DNA of 64,000 bases from Paracoccus xiamenensis (GTDB taxonomy: Bacteria; Pseudomonadota; Alphaproteobacteria; Rhodobacterales; Rhodobacteraceae): positions 310,001-374,000 of the forward strand of contig NZ_JAAOHY010000001.1 of the NCBI RefSeq assembly GCF_011308835.1, given 5' to 3'. The stretch's first letter is position 1, and each line of letters opens with the position of its first letter. Below are positions 37,014 through 46,378 of the stretch, one piece after another. The notes under the pieces are model-generated. The model worked only from the letters and a program-made list of their open reading frames with translations. It was not told where the DNA came from and searched no databases. The position numbers and the translations under genes were made by a program.

Positions 37014-37688
37014 ATGTTCAGCCTGTTGCAACAGGCGGCCACCACAGCCGCCGAAACCGATACCCACGCGGCCCCCGCCAACGCCGATGCAGCAGCCGCT
37101 GCGGCTGGTCACGGCGCGGATGCGACCCATGCTGCGGAAGCGGCAGGCGCTGCGGCCCATGCCACTGCCGATGCGGGCCACGCGGCCCAAAGCGCGGGCA
37201 TGCCCCAGCTCGACGTTTCGACCTTCGGCAACCAGATCTTCTGGCTGCTGGTCACGCTGGCCGTGCTGTATTGGGTGCTGTCGAAAGTGGCGCTGCCGCG
37301 GATCGACGCCATCATTTCGGACCGCCAGGGCGCCATTACCGGCGACTTGATGCAGGCCGAGGAATTCAAGAAAAAAGCCAAGGACGCCGAGGCGGCCTAT
37401 GGCAAGGCGCTTGCCGATGCCCGGACCGAGGCCGGCAAGATCATTGCCGCGCAAAAGGCCGACATCCAGAAAGAACTGGATGCCGCCGTCGCCAAGGCAG
37501 ATGCCGAGATTTCGGCGCGAGCCGCGGAATCGGAAACGCGCATTGCCGCCATCCGCGACAGCGCGACCGCCGACGCCCGCAGCGTCGCCCGCGAAGTCAC
37601 GGCCGAGCTGGTGCGTGCTTTCGGTGGCAAGGCGGATGACGCGGCCATCGACGCCGCCGTCGATGCGCGTCTGAAAGGGGCTGCGTGA
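37014..37688 (+). CDS. atpF': F0F1 ATP synthase subunit b' (divergent b)
   Basis: One of two stalk subunits. The 224-aa protein has a long Ala/His-rich N-terminal extension (about 60 residues, with many [18 protein letters not shown] runs) before the membrane anchor [25 protein letters not shown] charged coiled-coil stalk follows. Separate b' genes before b are typical of Rhodobacteraceae and other photosynthetic-lineage bacteria. The alanine/histidine extension is longer than usual and of unknown role. Confidence 0.9.
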   Translation: MFSLLQQAATTAAETDTHAAPANADAAAAAAGHGADATHAAEAAGAAAHATADAGHAAQSAGMPQLDVSTFGNQIFWLLVTLAVLYWVLSKVALPRIDAIISDRQGAITGDLMQAEEFKKKAKDAEAAYGKALADARTEAGKIIAAQKADIQKELDAAVAKADAEISARAAESETRIAAIRDSATADARSVAREVTAELVRAFGGKADDAAIDAAVDARLKGAA

Positions 37689-38242
37689 TGAAGAAACTCG
37701 CTATTCTGCTGTCGCTGTCCGCGACCCCGGCGCTTGCCGCCTCGGGTCCGTTCTTCAGCCTGCGCAACACCGACTTCGTCGTCACCCTCGCCTTCCTGGT
37801 CTTCATCGGCATCCTCGTTTACTACAAGGTGCCGCAGCTGATCGGTGGTCTGCTGGACAAGCGGGCCGAAGGCATTCGCGCCGACCTGGAAGAGGCACGC
37901 CGGCTGCGTGAAGAAGCACAGGAAATCTATGCTTCCTACGAGCGTCGCCAGCGCGAAGTGAAGGGCCAGGCCGACGAGATCGTCGCCAATGCCAAGCGCG
38001 AGGCGATTGCCCAGGCCGACAAGGCCAAGGCCGATCTGCAAACCTCGATCCAGCGCCGCCTGAAAGCGGCCGAGGATCAGATTGCCTCGGCCGAAGGCGA
38101 TGCCGTCCGCGCCGTGCGTGACAGTGCCGTTCAAACAGCCGTTTCCGCCGCGAGCGAAGTTCTGCGTCAGCAGGGTGTCGCGGCAGACCGCAGCGCAGGC
38201 ATTGACGCCGCCATCAACGAAGTGGCGCAGCGCCTGCACTGA
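37688..38242 (+). CDS. atpF: F0F1 ATP synthase subunit b
   Basis: Second stalk subunit, 184 aa. After a cleavable-looking or first hydrophobic segment ([16 protein letters not shown]) comes the true anchor [22 protein letters not shown]. The long helical stalk [30 protein letters not shown] makes the peripheral arm. The ATG overlaps the b' stop (TGATG); a GTG one codon earlier is an alternative start. It is the last gene of this operon; the F1 genes are not in the window, so they are encoded elsewhere, as is common in this family. Confidence 0.94.
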   Translation: MKKLAILLSLSATPALAASGPFFSLRNTDFVVTLAFLVFIGILVYYKVPQLIGGLLDKRAEGIRADLEEARRLREEAQEIYASYERRQREVKGQADEIVANAKREAIAQADKAKADLQTSIQRRLKAAEDQIASAEGDAVRAVRDSAVQTAVSAASEVLRQQGVAADRSAGIDAAINEVAQRLH

Positions 38243-38267
38243 TACAAATCCCGAGGGACAGGGATCG

Positions 38268-38298
38268 AAGGCCCGGCCGCGCAAGCGTGCCGGGCCTT
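38268..38298 (+). terminator. rho-independent terminator of the atp operon
   Basis: AAGGCCCGGC and GCCGGGCCTT form a 10-bp stem around an 11-nt loop, ending in TTCC, 25 bp after the atpF stop. Confidence 0.8.
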
Positions 38299-38327
38299 TT
38301 CCATGGTCGGACTGCGGTGCCGGGCCT

Positions 38328-39389
38328 TTAAGCCGCAGCCGCGCCGACCTCGGTCATCGCTGTCACCTCCGGCCGGCTGGTGATGAAATCCGCCCCCAGC
38401 AGCATCGAAGGCGTTTGAAAGCCGGCATGGCCGCTTTGCGATTGGCACCAGCGGGCGATCTCGAAACAGGTGTCGACGGTCAGACTGTAGACATTCGGGG
38501 CCGAAAAATGCAGCGCGAGGCGTTTGCCGCCCGGCGCGATGGCCTCGCCCCAGAACTCGGTCCGCTGGGTGGCGCGGGCCGCATCATCGGGGCCGCCCGA
38601 GAAGAATTTCTTCACCATCCGGTCCAGCCGGGTGCGGATCGCAGGCTTCGCCGTGAGGCCCCGGAAAGGCGAGGTCAGCCGCATCGCCAGCGCCATCGGC
38701 AGCGGCACCGCCGCATAGACCATGCCATTCGGCACCCCGGTCGAGACGCCCGACGTGTAGACATCGCCCCATGGCAAGGTCACCGCCCATTGCCGGCCGT
38801 CGGGAAAGCTGATGCGGCGGATCCGATAGCCGTTACCGACCGGGACCAGCTTGTGATCGCGACGGATCATGCCGCCATCCTTCATCGCTTCAATGGCGGT
38901 GGTGGCGGTGCCGATGCTGGGCTTGGTGCCGAAGGAAAAGGCGAGGTTGATGGTCTCGGCTTCGGGCAGGCGCGCCTTCAGTTCTGCGGCAAGGCAATCG
39001 GTCGGCACGATGTCAAACCCCGCGCCGGGGCACAGGATGACCCCGGCCGCGCGCGCGTCGGCATCGCGTTCCTGGCAATGTGCGAAGATTGCGATTTCGC
39101 CGGTGATGTCGACGTAATGGACCCCGGCGGCGATGCAGGCGTCGATCAGTGCCGGGGCGGTGCGGGCGAAGGGCCCGGCGCAGTTCAGCAGCACCTTGAC
39201 CCCATCAAGCTGGCTGGCCGCCTCGGTCACGTCGAAGGCGCGGAAGGGCAGGTCGAGTTCCTCGGCGAGGGGTTTCAGTTTTGCGTCGCTGCGCCCGGCC
39301 AGGATCGGGCGTTCTCCGCGCCGGACCGCCTCGCGCGCGGTCAACTCGCCCGTATAGCCATAGGCGCCGTAAATCATCATGTCCTGCAT
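38328..39389 (-). CDS. saccharopine dehydrogenase family protein
   Basis: A 353-aa protein with an N-terminal Rossmann fold (MIYGAYGYTGELTAREAVRRG, then LLNCAGPFARTAPALIDAC and HYVDITGEI). The rest resembles the lysine-pathway dehydrogenase or trans-acting enoyl reductase branch of the family. The substrate is not predictable; related proteins act on lysine-pathway intermediates, ketones or polyketide-type chains. The ATG at 39389 is favoured by GAGG 7-10 bp upstream; another ATG lies 12 bp earlier. It is monocistronic between the atp operon and an OmpA-family gene. Confidence 0.85.
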   Translation of the reverse strand: MQDMMIYGAYGYTGELTAREAVRRGERPILAGRSDAKLKPLAEELDLPFRAFDVTEAASQLDGVKVLLNCAGPFARTAPALIDACIAAGVHYVDITGEIAIFAHCQERDADARAAGVILCPGAGFDIVPTDCLAAELKARLPEAETINLAFSFGTKPSIGTATTAIEAMKDGGMIRRDHKLVPVGNGYRIRRISFPDGRQWAVTLPWGDVYTSGVSTGVPNGMVYAAVPLPMALAMRLTSPFRGLTAKPAIRTRLDRMVKKFFSGGPDDAARATQRTEFWGEAIAPGGKRLALHFSAPNVYSLTVDTCFEIARWCQSQSGHAGFQTPSMLLGADFITSRPEVTAMTEVGAAAA

Positions 39390-39507
39390 GGCAGACCTCA
39401 TCGAAGGGGGGCGTTCGCTCTGTTCGTCAGCTCCACCATGAATGTAGGGATGGGGCTTGCCGCTGCAAACTGGCCTTTCGTCTTACGCGGGGTCACGACG
39501 TAACGAA

Positions 39508-39534
39508 AAAGGCCGGGCGCGCGGCCCGGCCTTT
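39508..39534 (-). terminator. rho-independent terminator of the OmpA-family gene
   Basis: AAAGGCCGGGC and GCCCGGCCTTT pair over 11 bp around a 5-nt loop. On the minus strand the stem is followed by a T run, which fits termination of the OmpA-like gene that ends at 39553. Confidence 0.8.
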
Positions 39535-39552
39535 CCATGCAGTTCTGCCCGA

Positions 39553-40218
39553 TCAGCGGGTCGGGCGGATCAGGATTTCCACGCGGCGGTTCTGCGCCCG
39601 GCCGTCCTGGGTGTCGTTGGTGGCGATCGGCTGGGTCTCGCCGCGGCCAACCATGACCAGGCGCGACGAAGACACGCCCGATGCGGTCAGGATGCCGCCG
39701 ACCGACTGCGCGCGACGCTGCGAGAGGTCGAGGTTATGCGCGTCCGATGCGGTCGAGTCGGTGTGGCCGTAGATTTCCACGCGGCTGTTCGGATATTGCT
39801 GCAGGCTTTGCGCCAGACCATACAGGTCATTCTGGGCCTGACCCGAAACGGCGGCGCTGTCGGATGCAAACAGCAGACCCGAGGGCATGATGACCTGCAG
39901 GTGATCGCCACGGTTGATGATCTGCACGCCCGGCGAGGTCATCACCTGACGCAGTTGCTTTTCCTGCGCTTCGATGACGTTGCCGACAACGGCACCGGCA
40001 GCCGCGCCCAGCACCGCGCCCTTCACGAAGTCCTTGCCCTGATTGTTCTTGTCGTCGTCACGGCCAGCGGCCAGTGCGCCCCCGGCAACCGCGCCGATCA
40101 GCGCCCCTTGCTGGGTCTTGCTGAGGGTGGTGCCCATCGTGCCGTCGGGATTGGTTGCACAGGCACCAAGCGCCATCACTCCGGCTGCGCCCAGAAGAAG
40201 GGAAACACGCATGTTCAT
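39553..40218 (-). CDS. OmpA family lipoprotein
   Basis: A 221-aa outer membrane lipoprotein. The lipobox is in LGAAGVMALGACATN (Cys20). It is followed by a glycine-zipper region (GALIGAVAGGALAAG and GAVLGAAAGAVVGNVIEA) and a C-terminal OmpA peptidoglycan-binding domain with VEIYGHTDSTASDAHNLDLSQRRA and QNRRVEILIRP. It probably tethers the outer membrane to the cell wall. The ATG at 40218 is preceded by GAGAGG 10 bp upstream; an internal ATG at 40212 is possible. Confidence 0.92.
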   Translation of the reverse strand: MNMRVSLLLGAAGVMALGACATNPDGTMGTTLSKTQQGALIGAVAGGALAAGRDDDKNNQGKDFVKGAVLGAAAGAVVGNVIEAQEKQLRQVMTSPGVQIINRGDHLQVIMPSGLLFASDSAAVSGQAQNDLYGLAQSLQQYPNSRVEIYGHTDSTASDAHNLDLSQRRAQSVGGILTASGVSSSRLVMVGRGETQPIATNDTQDGRAQNRRVEILIRPTR

Positions 40219-40435
40219 ATAAAAAGCCTCTCAGTCCGTTGATCGTCGTGCCGTCACAGCACGCATTGTTCCGAAAACGCCGTTATCCTTGCATATGTTC
40301 CGCCGGTTTCCTAGGCAGCAACCCCGGCAGCGCGCTGATAATCGGTCACATCTTGCCGAGATTCCGTCCCCCTCGCACGCCGGATTTCGCGATCTGCGCT
40401 TGATCTGGCACCGCCCTGCAGGCAAGAGGCGGGCC

Positions 40436-41089
40436 ATGGCCCGTATGCCCAAGCCCTTGCCCTATGCCCAGCAGGTCGCGATCTTCTCGCGGCTGCGCGA
40501 TGCTGAACCGGCGCCGGTCACGGAACTGCATCACGATAACGCCTTCCAACTGCTGGTCGCGGTGGCGCTGTCGGCGCAGGCGACCGATGCCGGCGTCAAC
40601 CGGGCGACGAAGGAACTGTTCGCGCAGGTGACCACGCCCGAGCAGATGCTGGATCTGGGCGAAGCGGCGCTGCTCGATCATATCAAGACCATCGGATTGT
40701 TCCGCCAGAAGGCGAAGAACGTCATGAAGCTGTCGCGCATCCTGGCCGAGGATTACGGCGGCGAGGTGCCCTCCAGCCGCGCGGCGCTGATGTCGCTGCC
40801 GGGGGTAGGGCGCAAGACCGCGAATGTGGTGCTGAACTGTGTCTTCGGTCAGCCCGCGCAGGCGGTCGACACCCATATCTTCCGCGTCGGCAACCGAACC
40901 CATATCGCCCCCGGCCGCGATGTGGACGAGGTTGAGCGCGCCATCGAGGACAACGTCCCCGCGCCCTTCCAGCAGAACGCCCATCACTGGCTGATCCTGC
41001 ACGGCCGCTATGTCTGTCAGGCCCGGCGGCCGCGCTGCCAGATCTGCCCCATCAACGATCTCTGCCCCTATGAGGAGAAGACCGCATGA
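40436..41089 (+). CDS. nth: endonuclease III
   Basis: DNA glycosylase/AP lyase for oxidised pyrimidines in base excision repair. The 217-aa protein has the helix-hairpin-helix LMSLPGVGRKTANVVLN with catalytic Lys127, Asp145 in VDTHIFRV, and the [4Fe-4S] cysteines 194, 201, 204 and 210 in C-x6-C-x2-C-x5-C. The ATG at 40436 is taken because the longer reading frame upstream adds non-homologous sequence. Its stop overlaps the next gene by 4 bp (ATGA). Confidence 0.96.
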   Translation: MARMPKPLPYAQQVAIFSRLRDAEPAPVTELHHDNAFQLLVAVALSAQATDAGVNRATKELFAQVTTPEQMLDLGEAALLDHIKTIGLFRQKAKNVMKLSRILAEDYGGEVPSSRAALMSLPGVGRKTANVVLNCVFGQPAQAVDTHIFRVGNRTHIAPGRDVDEVERAIEDNVPAPFQQNAHHWLILHGRYVCQARRPRCQICPINDLCPYEEKTA

Positions 41090-42081
41090 CCGCATTTCAC
41101 GTCATCGGCATCGGCAATGCCATCATCGACGTCATCCAATCGACCGAGGATCAGGACCTGATCGACATGGGCGTCCAGAAGGGCATCATGCAACTGGTCG
41201 AACGCGAGCGGTCCGAGTTCCTGCTGGCCCAGCAGGCCCGGCGCGGCAAGGCGCGGCTGGTTCCGGGCGGATCGGTCGCCAATACGCTGGCCGGTATCGG
41301 CCGGCTCGGCCTGAACACGGCCTTCATCGGCCGCGTCGCCGATGACGAACTTGGCCAGGCCTATGCCCATGATACCGAGGCCGAGGGCACCCGGTTCATC
41401 AATGCCCCGGTTCCGGGCGGCAATCTGCCGACCTCGCGCTCGATCATTTTCGTGACGCCGGACGGCGAGCGCTCGATGAACACTTATCTGGGTATCTCGG
41501 CCAATCTCGGCCCCGATGATGTCGATGACGCCGTTTTCGAAGGCAACAAATGGCTGTTCCTTGAAGGATATCTGTTCGACAAACCGGCGGGGAAGGCGGC
41601 CTTCCTTTCAGCCGCCAATGCCTGCCACCGCGCGGGTGGGCAGGCGGGCATCGCGCTTTCCGATCCGTTCTGCGTTGACCGCCACCGCGATGACTTCCGC
41701 AAGCTGGTCTCGGAAACGATGGATTATGTCATCGGTAACGCCCATGAATGGGAATCGCTCTATCAGACCAATCTCGACGAGGCGCTGCGGCTGGCCTCTG
41801 CCGATTGCCACACCGTGATCTGCACCCGCTCGGGCGATCCGGCGATCCTCATCCGCGGCAATCAGCGCGTCGAGGTGCCGGTTCATCGCGTTATCCCCGT
41901 GGACGCCACCGGCGCGGGCGACCAGTTCGCGGCCGGGCTTATTTTCGGCCTTGCCTCGGGCAGGGATCTTGAAACGGCCGGACGCATGGCGGTGATGGCC
42001 GCATCCGAGGTCATCAGCCATGTCGGTGCCCGCCCCGAGCGCGACCTGCTTGTCGACTTCAAGGCGGCCGGCCTCATCTGA
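41086..42081 (+). CDS. PfkB family carbohydrate kinase (adenosine kinase-like)
   Basis: A 331-aa ribokinase-fold kinase. Its N terminus AFHVIGIGNAIIDVIQS, GGSVANTLAGIGRLG and the C-terminal DATGAGDQFAAGLIFGLASG (anion hole and catalytic Asp) are the family signatures. The close match to the adenosine-kinase-like branch of Rhodobacteraceae suggests adenosine or a related nucleoside as substrate, though sugar kinases share these motifs. It is translationally coupled to nth, an uncommon pairing of salvage and repair genes. Confidence 0.88.
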   Translation: MTAFHVIGIGNAIIDVIQSTEDQDLIDMGVQKGIMQLVERERSEFLLAQQARRGKARLVPGGSVANTLAGIGRLGLNTAFIGRVADDELGQAYAHDTEAEGTRFINAPVPGGNLPTSRSIIFVTPDGERSMNTYLGISANLGPDDVDDAVFEGNKWLFLEGYLFDKPAGKAAFLSAANACHRAGGQAGIALSDPFCVDRHRDDFRKLVSETMDYVIGNAHEWESLYQTNLDEALRLASADCHTVICTRSGDPAILIRGNQRVEVPVHRVIPVDATGAGDQFAAGLIFGLASGRDLETAGRMAVMAASEVISHVGARPERDLLVDFKAAGLI

Positions 42082-42109
42082 GGCGTGCGCGCCTGCTGCA
42101 AGGTCAGAT

Positions 42110-42181
42110 GGATATTTGGGCCAGAGCGAAAGATGCTTTCATTCTGGTACCAATATCCCGGGGTCCGGGGCAGCGCCCCGG
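42110..42181. repeat. dispersed palindromic intergenic repeat
   Basis: An imperfect 23-bp inverted repeat (GGATATTTGGGCCAGAGCGA... with ...TTCATTCTGGTACCAATATCC) spans 42110-42158. It is followed by a second hairpin, CCGGGGC-N3-GCCCCGG (42165-42181). It sits between the convergent kinase and tyrC genes, so it may also act as terminator. A partial copy is at 13886-13945. Confidence 0.7.
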
Positions 42182-42184
42182 CCG

Positions 42185-43105
42185 TCAGTTCTTTTTCGCG
42201 CCGCGCCCGAAATCCGGGGCGGCGGTGTCCTGCCCGGCCTCGATGATGCCGCGACGGATGGCGCGGGTGCGGGTGAAATAGTCGTGCAGCTGTTCGCCGT
42301 CGCCCATGCGGATCGCGCGTTGCAGCATGAACAGTTCTTCAGTGAAGCGTCCGAGGATGTCCAGCACGGCTTCCTTGTTGGTCAGGAACACGTCGCGCCA
42401 CATCGTCGGGTCCGAGGCCGCGATCCGGGTAAAGTCGCGAAACCCGGCGGCGGAATACTTGATGACCTCGGATTCGGTCACCCGCTTCAGGTGATCGGCC
42501 ACGCCCACCATGGTATAGGCGATCAGGTGCGGGGTGTGGCTGGTGACGGCCAGAACCAGGTCGTGATGGGCCGGCTCCATATCCTCGACATTGGCGCCAA
42601 GCGCGCGGATGAAGCGGCGCAGGCGCGACAGCTCTTCGGGGTCGGTATCGGGCAGGGGCGTCAGCAGCCACCAGCGGTTCTGGAACAGTTCGGCGAAACC
42701 GGAATAGGGGCCGGAATGTTCGGTGCCGGCTAGCGGGTGGCCGGGGATGAAATGGACATTCGCCGGCAGGTGGGGGCTGACCTGGGCGATCACCTCCTGC
42801 TTGACGGAACCTACATCGGTGACCACCGCGCCCGGTTTCAGATGCGGCTTGATCTCTGCCATGACCTTGCCCATCGCGCCCACTGGCACGCAAAGGATCA
42901 CCAGATCGGCGTCGCGAACGGCAGCGGCGGCATTGTCGACGACCTCGTCCACCAGTTTCAGGTCGCGGGCTGCGGCGCGGGTCTTGGCGCTGCGCGAGGT
43001 GCCCGAGATCTTGCCGACCACGCCCGCCTCGTGCGCGGCAAGCGCGATGGATCCGGCGATCAGGCCCAGGCCGATCAGCGCGACCTTGTTGTAAATCACG
43101 CTCAT
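42185..43105 (-). CDS. tyrC: prephenate/arogenate dehydrogenase
   Basis: NAD(P)-dependent oxidative decarboxylation leading to tyrosine. The 306-aa TyrA-family protein has the N-terminal NAD fold ([22 protein letters not shown]), [18 protein letters not shown], and the catalytic and substrate segment [16 protein letters not shown], with [18 protein letters not shown] following. It lacks a fused chorismate mutase. Coupling to hisC (4-bp overlap) is the usual Rhodobacteraceae arrangement, where the HisC-like aminotransferase may also serve aromatic amino acids. Confidence 0.93.
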   Translation of the reverse strand: MSVIYNKVALIGLGLIAGSIALAAHEAGVVGKISGTSRSAKTRAAARDLKLVDEVVDNAAAAVRDADLVILCVPVGAMGKVMAEIKPHLKPGAVVTDVGSVKQEVIAQVSPHLPANVHFIPGHPLAGTEHSGPYSGFAELFQNRWWLLTPLPDTDPEELSRLRRFIRALGANVEDMEPAHHDLVLAVTSHTPHLIAYTMVGVADHLKRVTESEVIKYSAAGFRDFTRIAASDPTMWRDVFLTNKEAVLDILGRFTEELFMLQRAIRMGDGEQLHDYFTRTRAIRRGIIEAGQDTAAPDFGRGAKKN

Positions 43106-44205
43106 GCTTGATCCCTTCCGGCCATGAAGCGGCCAATGACATGGGCGACCCGGCGGCAGGAGGGTTCGTCCCCGATGGTGATGCGCAGGCAGTTGGGCAG
43201 GCCGTAACCCGCGACCTTGCGCACGATCAGCCCCTCGGCCTGCAGCGCCGCGTCGCAGGCATTGGCGGTTTCGGCATCGGCGAAGCGGGCCAGCACGAAA
43301 TTGGCATGGCTTTCGTCGCAGTCGATCCCAAGATCCAGCAGCGCCCGGCGCAACCAATCGCGCCATTTGGTGTTTTCGGTCTGGCAGCGGGTGAAATGTG
43401 CGCGATCCTTCATGGCGGCCTCGGACGCGGCCAGCTGCACGCCCGACAGGTTGAAGGGCTGGCGGACCCGGTTCATCACGTCGATCAGCGCCCGGTCGGC
43501 ATAGCCCCAGCCGATCCGAAGCCCGCCCAGCCCGTAGATCTTGGAAAATGTCCGCGTCGCCAGCACGTTCGGGAAATCGTCAGCAAGGGCGAAGTCGCGG
43601 CGATAGTTTTCCTCGGCAAATTCGGTATAGGCACCGTCATGGACCAGCAGCACATTGCCGGGCAGGCCTTGGGCCAGTCGGCGGATCTCGGCTTCGGTCA
43701 GCATGGTGCCGGTCGGGTTGCCGGGATTGGTCAGAAAGACGATGCGGGTTCGTGGTGTCACCGCCGCCAGGATCGCGTCGACATTCACCCGGCGCTCGGT
43801 TTCGGGGACCACCACCGGCACCGCCCCGGCGGCGCGGGTCAGGATCGGATACATCGAAAATCCGTGCTCGGTCATGATGACCTCGTCGCCCGGACCGGCA
43901 AAGCATTGCGCGGCGAATTGCAGCACCTCGTCGGATCCGACGCCGCAGATGATGCGGTCGGGGTCGAGGCCGTGGACTTCGGCAATCGCCGCGCGCAGGC
44001 TGGCATGGTCGGTATTGGGATAGCGGTGCATCTGATGGGCGGCGCGGGCGGCGGCCTCGCGCGCCTTTTCGGACGGACCATATGGGTTCTCGTTCGAGGA
44101 CAGCTTGACCACGTTGTCATGGCCCGCAATCTGCGCCGCGCCGCCCACATAAAGGGCAATGTCCATGATGCCGGGTTGCGGCAGCGGGCGGGGGCGTTCG
44201 GTCAT
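43102..44205 (-). CDS. hisC: histidinol-phosphate aminotransferase family
   Basis: PLP-dependent aminotransferase of 367 aa. It shows [14 protein letters not shown], the cofactor-binding [18 protein letters not shown], the Schiff-base lysine in [20 protein letters not shown] and the C-terminal arginine in [18 protein letters not shown]. The family role is imidazole-acetol-phosphate amination in histidine synthesis. The placement beside tyrC suggests it also or mainly transaminates prephenate or aromatic precursors; this is inferred from context only. Confidence 0.93.
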   Translation of the reverse strand: MTERPRPLPQPGIMDIALYVGGAAQIAGHDNVVKLSSNENPYGPSEKAREAAARAAHQMHRYPNTDHASLRAAIAEVHGLDPDRIICGVGSDEVLQFAAQCFAGPGDEVIMTEHGFSMYPILTRAAGAVPVVVPETERRVNVDAILAAVTPRTRIVFLTNPGNPTGTMLTEAEIRRLAQGLPGNVLLVHDGAYTEFAEENYRRDFALADDFPNVLATRTFSKIYGLGGLRIGWGYADRALIDVMNRVRQPFNLSGVQLAASEAAMKDRAHFTRCQTENTKWRDWLRRALLDLGIDCDESHANFVLARFADAETANACDAALQAEGLIVRKVAGYGLPNCLRITIGDEPSCRRVAHVIGRFMAGRDQA

Positions 44206-44313
44206 GATCGGACTCCTGTCAAGCCCGGTTGTCTTAGCCTTGCGGCAGGCGGTTGGAAAGCCGGGGAAAACGCGAGCGTGGCAGGCTGTGGCAAACGGGT
44301 CAGGGCCCGACAG

Positions 44314-44880
44314 TCAGGGCAGGTCAGTCGGCAGGTCGATGTCACGCAGCTCTTGCATGGTGGCAGGGACGTATTGCGCGGCGGGAAGCTCGGTCAGCAA
44401 CGCGCCCGCGCCACGGTCGCCGATCAGCGCGCGCAGGCGCGGGAACCATGCGGCGGAGAAGGCGGCCGGCGGCGATGGAGTTTCCCCAAGCGCGCAGGCG
44501 GGCAGGTCGGTCATGCGGGCCATGACGGCGTGGTGCAGGTCGGGGCTGACAAAGGGCATGTCGGCAAGCGCGATCAGCAGGCCCGGTACTGGACTGGGTG
44601 CGCGCAGGGACTGTGCCCAATCCAGCGCCCTGTGCAGACTGTCGCTTTGCTGGCCTTCGCAGAAGGCGGTCTCGAATCCCTCGGGCAGCAGCGCGGCATG
44701 GGCGGGGTGGCGCAGCACGGCAAGGCGCGGGCCGGGGGCAGCAGCGCGCAATGCCTGCGCGGCGCGGGTCAGCACTGCCATTCCGCCGCAATCGGCGGCC
44801 AGTTTGTCACCGCCGAACCGGCTGCTGCGCCCGGCGGCCAGCAGGACAGCGGCAATGGGTTGAGGCAAGGGCCCAGTCAT
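44314..44880 (-). CDS. MobA/MocA-like nucleotidyltransferase
   Basis: A 188-aa GT-A fold nucleotidyltransferase: AAVLLAAGRSSRFGGDKLAAD is the nucleotide-binding signature, and LLIALADMPFVSPDLHHAVM the metal-site Asp motif. Relatives transfer CMP or GMP to molybdopterin (MocA/MobA), but others have unknown targets. There are no molybdenum-cofactor genes adjacent. The start at 44880 is the first in-frame Met before the domain. It is divergent from metY. Confidence 0.82.
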   Translation of the reverse strand: MTGPLPQPIAAVLLAAGRSSRFGGDKLAADCGGMAVLTRAAQALRAAAPGPRLAVLRHPAHAALLPEGFETAFCEGQQSDSLHRALDWAQSLRAPSPVPGLLIALADMPFVSPDLHHAVMARMTDLPACALGETPSPPAAFSAAWFPRLRALIGDRGAGALLTELPAAQYVPATMQELRDIDLPTDLP

Positions 44881-44979
44881 CTGCGACAGGTTAGCACCCC
44901 GGTAACCCCCCTGCCAGTTCCCCGTTGCGTGGTGGGGCGCGCGGGTCCTAAGGTGCTGGCGCATCAAGGGGGAACTACC

Positions 44980-46266
44980 ATGACCGAGACTTTGGGCTTT
45001 GACACCCGCGCCATCCATGCCGGCGCTGATCCCGACCCGGCCACCGGCGCGCGGCAGGTGCCGATCTACCAGACCACGGCCTATGTCTTTCGCGACGCCG
45101 ACCACGCTGCCCGGCTGTTTGGCCTGCAAGAGGTCGGCTATATCTATTCGCGGCTGACCAATCCCACCGTGGCCGCCTTGCAGGCCCGCATCGCGGATCT
45201 GGAAGGCGGGGCGGGCGCGGTCTGCTGTTCCTCGGGTCACGCGGCGCAGATCATGGCGCTGTTCCCGCTGATGGGGCCGGGCAGGAATATCGTCGCCTCG
45301 ACCCGGCTGTATGGCGGCACCGTCACGCAGTTCAGCCAGACCATCAAGCGCTTCGGCTGGTCGGCGAAATTCGTCGATCTGGACGATCCCGAGGCCGTGC
45401 GCGCCGCAATTGATGATGACACGCGGGCGATCTTCTGCGAATCGATCTCGAATCCCGGCGGCTATCTGACCGATATTCCCGCCATCGCGAAAATCGCCGA
45501 CGAGGCAGGCCTGCCGCTGATCGTCGACAACACACTCGCCACGCCATATCTGTGCCGCCCGATTGAGATGGGCGCCACGCTGGTCGTCCACAGCCTGACC
45601 AAATACATGACCGGCAACGGCACCGTGACCGGCGGCGTCGTCGTTGACAGCGGCAAGTTTGACTGGTCGGCCAGCGGCAAGTTCCCCAGCCTGTCGGAGC
45701 CCGAGCCCGCCTATCACGGGCTGAAATTCCACGAAGCGCTCGGTGCCATGGCATTTACCTTCCACGGCATTGCCATCGGGCTGCGCGATCTGGGCATGAC
45801 CATGAACCCGCAGGGCGCGCATTACACGCTGATGGGGATCGAGACCCTTGGCCTGCGCATGCCCAGGCATGTCGAAAACGCCCAGAAGATTGCTGAATGG
45901 CTTGCGCAGGATCCGCGCGTCGGTTCGGTCAGCTATGGTGGGCTCGCATCGTCGCCGCAGGCTGGGGTCAAGGCGCGGGTTTATCCGAAGGGGGCAGGGG
46001 CGCTGTTCACCTTTTCGCTGAAAGGCGGGTATGAGGCGGCGGTTAAGCTGGTCGACAGTCTGAAACTGTTCAGCCACGTCGCCAATCTGGGCGATGCGCG
46101 GTCGCTGGTGATCCATTCGGCCTCGACCACGCACAGCCAGTTGACCGACGAACAGAAGATCGCCGCCGGGGCCGGCCCTGACGTGGTGCGCCTGTCCATC
46201 GGGATCGAGGACGCGGACGATCTGATCGCCGATCTCGATCAGGCGCTGAGCGCGGCCACCGCCTGA
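44980..46266 (+). CDS. metY: O-acetylhomoserine aminocarboxypropyltransferase/cysteine synthase family
   Basis: PLP enzyme of 428 aa that makes homocysteine (direct sulfhydrylation) from O-acetylhomoserine and sulfide. It has the N-terminal GFDTRAIHAGADPDPATGARQVPIYQTTAYVF, the Schiff-base Lys208 in VVHSLTKYMTGNG, and a C-terminal LVIHSASTTHSQLTDEQ. These suit MetY rather than the shorter MetB/MetC (380-400 aa). GGGGGAAC precedes the ATG at 44980. The 99-bp upstream gap is shared with a divergent gene. Confidence 0.93.
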   Translation: MTETLGFDTRAIHAGADPDPATGARQVPIYQTTAYVFRDADHAARLFGLQEVGYIYSRLTNPTVAALQARIADLEGGAGAVCCSSGHAAQIMALFPLMGPGRNIVASTRLYGGTVTQFSQTIKRFGWSAKFVDLDDPEAVRAAIDDDTRAIFCESISNPGGYLTDIPAIAKIADEAGLPLIVDNTLATPYLCRPIEMGATLVVHSLTKYMTGNGTVTGGVVVDSGKFDWSASGKFPSLSEPEPAYHGLKFHEALGAMAFTFHGIAIGLRDLGMTMNPQGAHYTLMGIETLGLRMPRHVENAQKIAEWLAQDPRVGSVSYGGLASSPQAGVKARVYPKGAGALFTFSLKGGYEAAVKLVDSLKLFSHVANLGDARSLVIHSASTTHSQLTDEQKIAAGAGPDVVRLSIGIEDADDLIADLDQALSAATA

Positions 46267-46282
46267 AGGCTGCCGACATGAA

Positions 46283-46317
46283 AAGGCCCGGCCGGGAGGA
46301 TGCACCGGCCGGGCCTT
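46283..46317 (+). terminator. strong hairpin after metY
   Basis: Perfect 13-bp stem, AAGGCCCGGCCGG with CCGGCCGGGCCTT, around a 9-nt loop, 16 bp after the metY stop. No T run follows on the plus strand; the minus-strand side reads AAGG then a short TTTT. Confidence 0.75.
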
Positions 46318-46378
46318 CCCTTGCGCGCAGGGGGCACAAAGCGGACCCGCCGCCCAAGCTGGGCGGCGGGAATGGTGG

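Noticed and set aside
43108..44979. Long plus-strand frame extending metY upstream over hisC
   Set aside because: The metY domain begins at 44980 with its own ribosome binding site; the upstream part is antisense to hisC and the nucleotidyltransferase gene.
44881..44979. SAM-type riboswitch upstream of metY
   Set aside because: The 99-bp divergent region was compared by eye with SAM-II and SAM/SAH consensus elements; no matching pseudoknot or conserved GCTAAA-like core was found.
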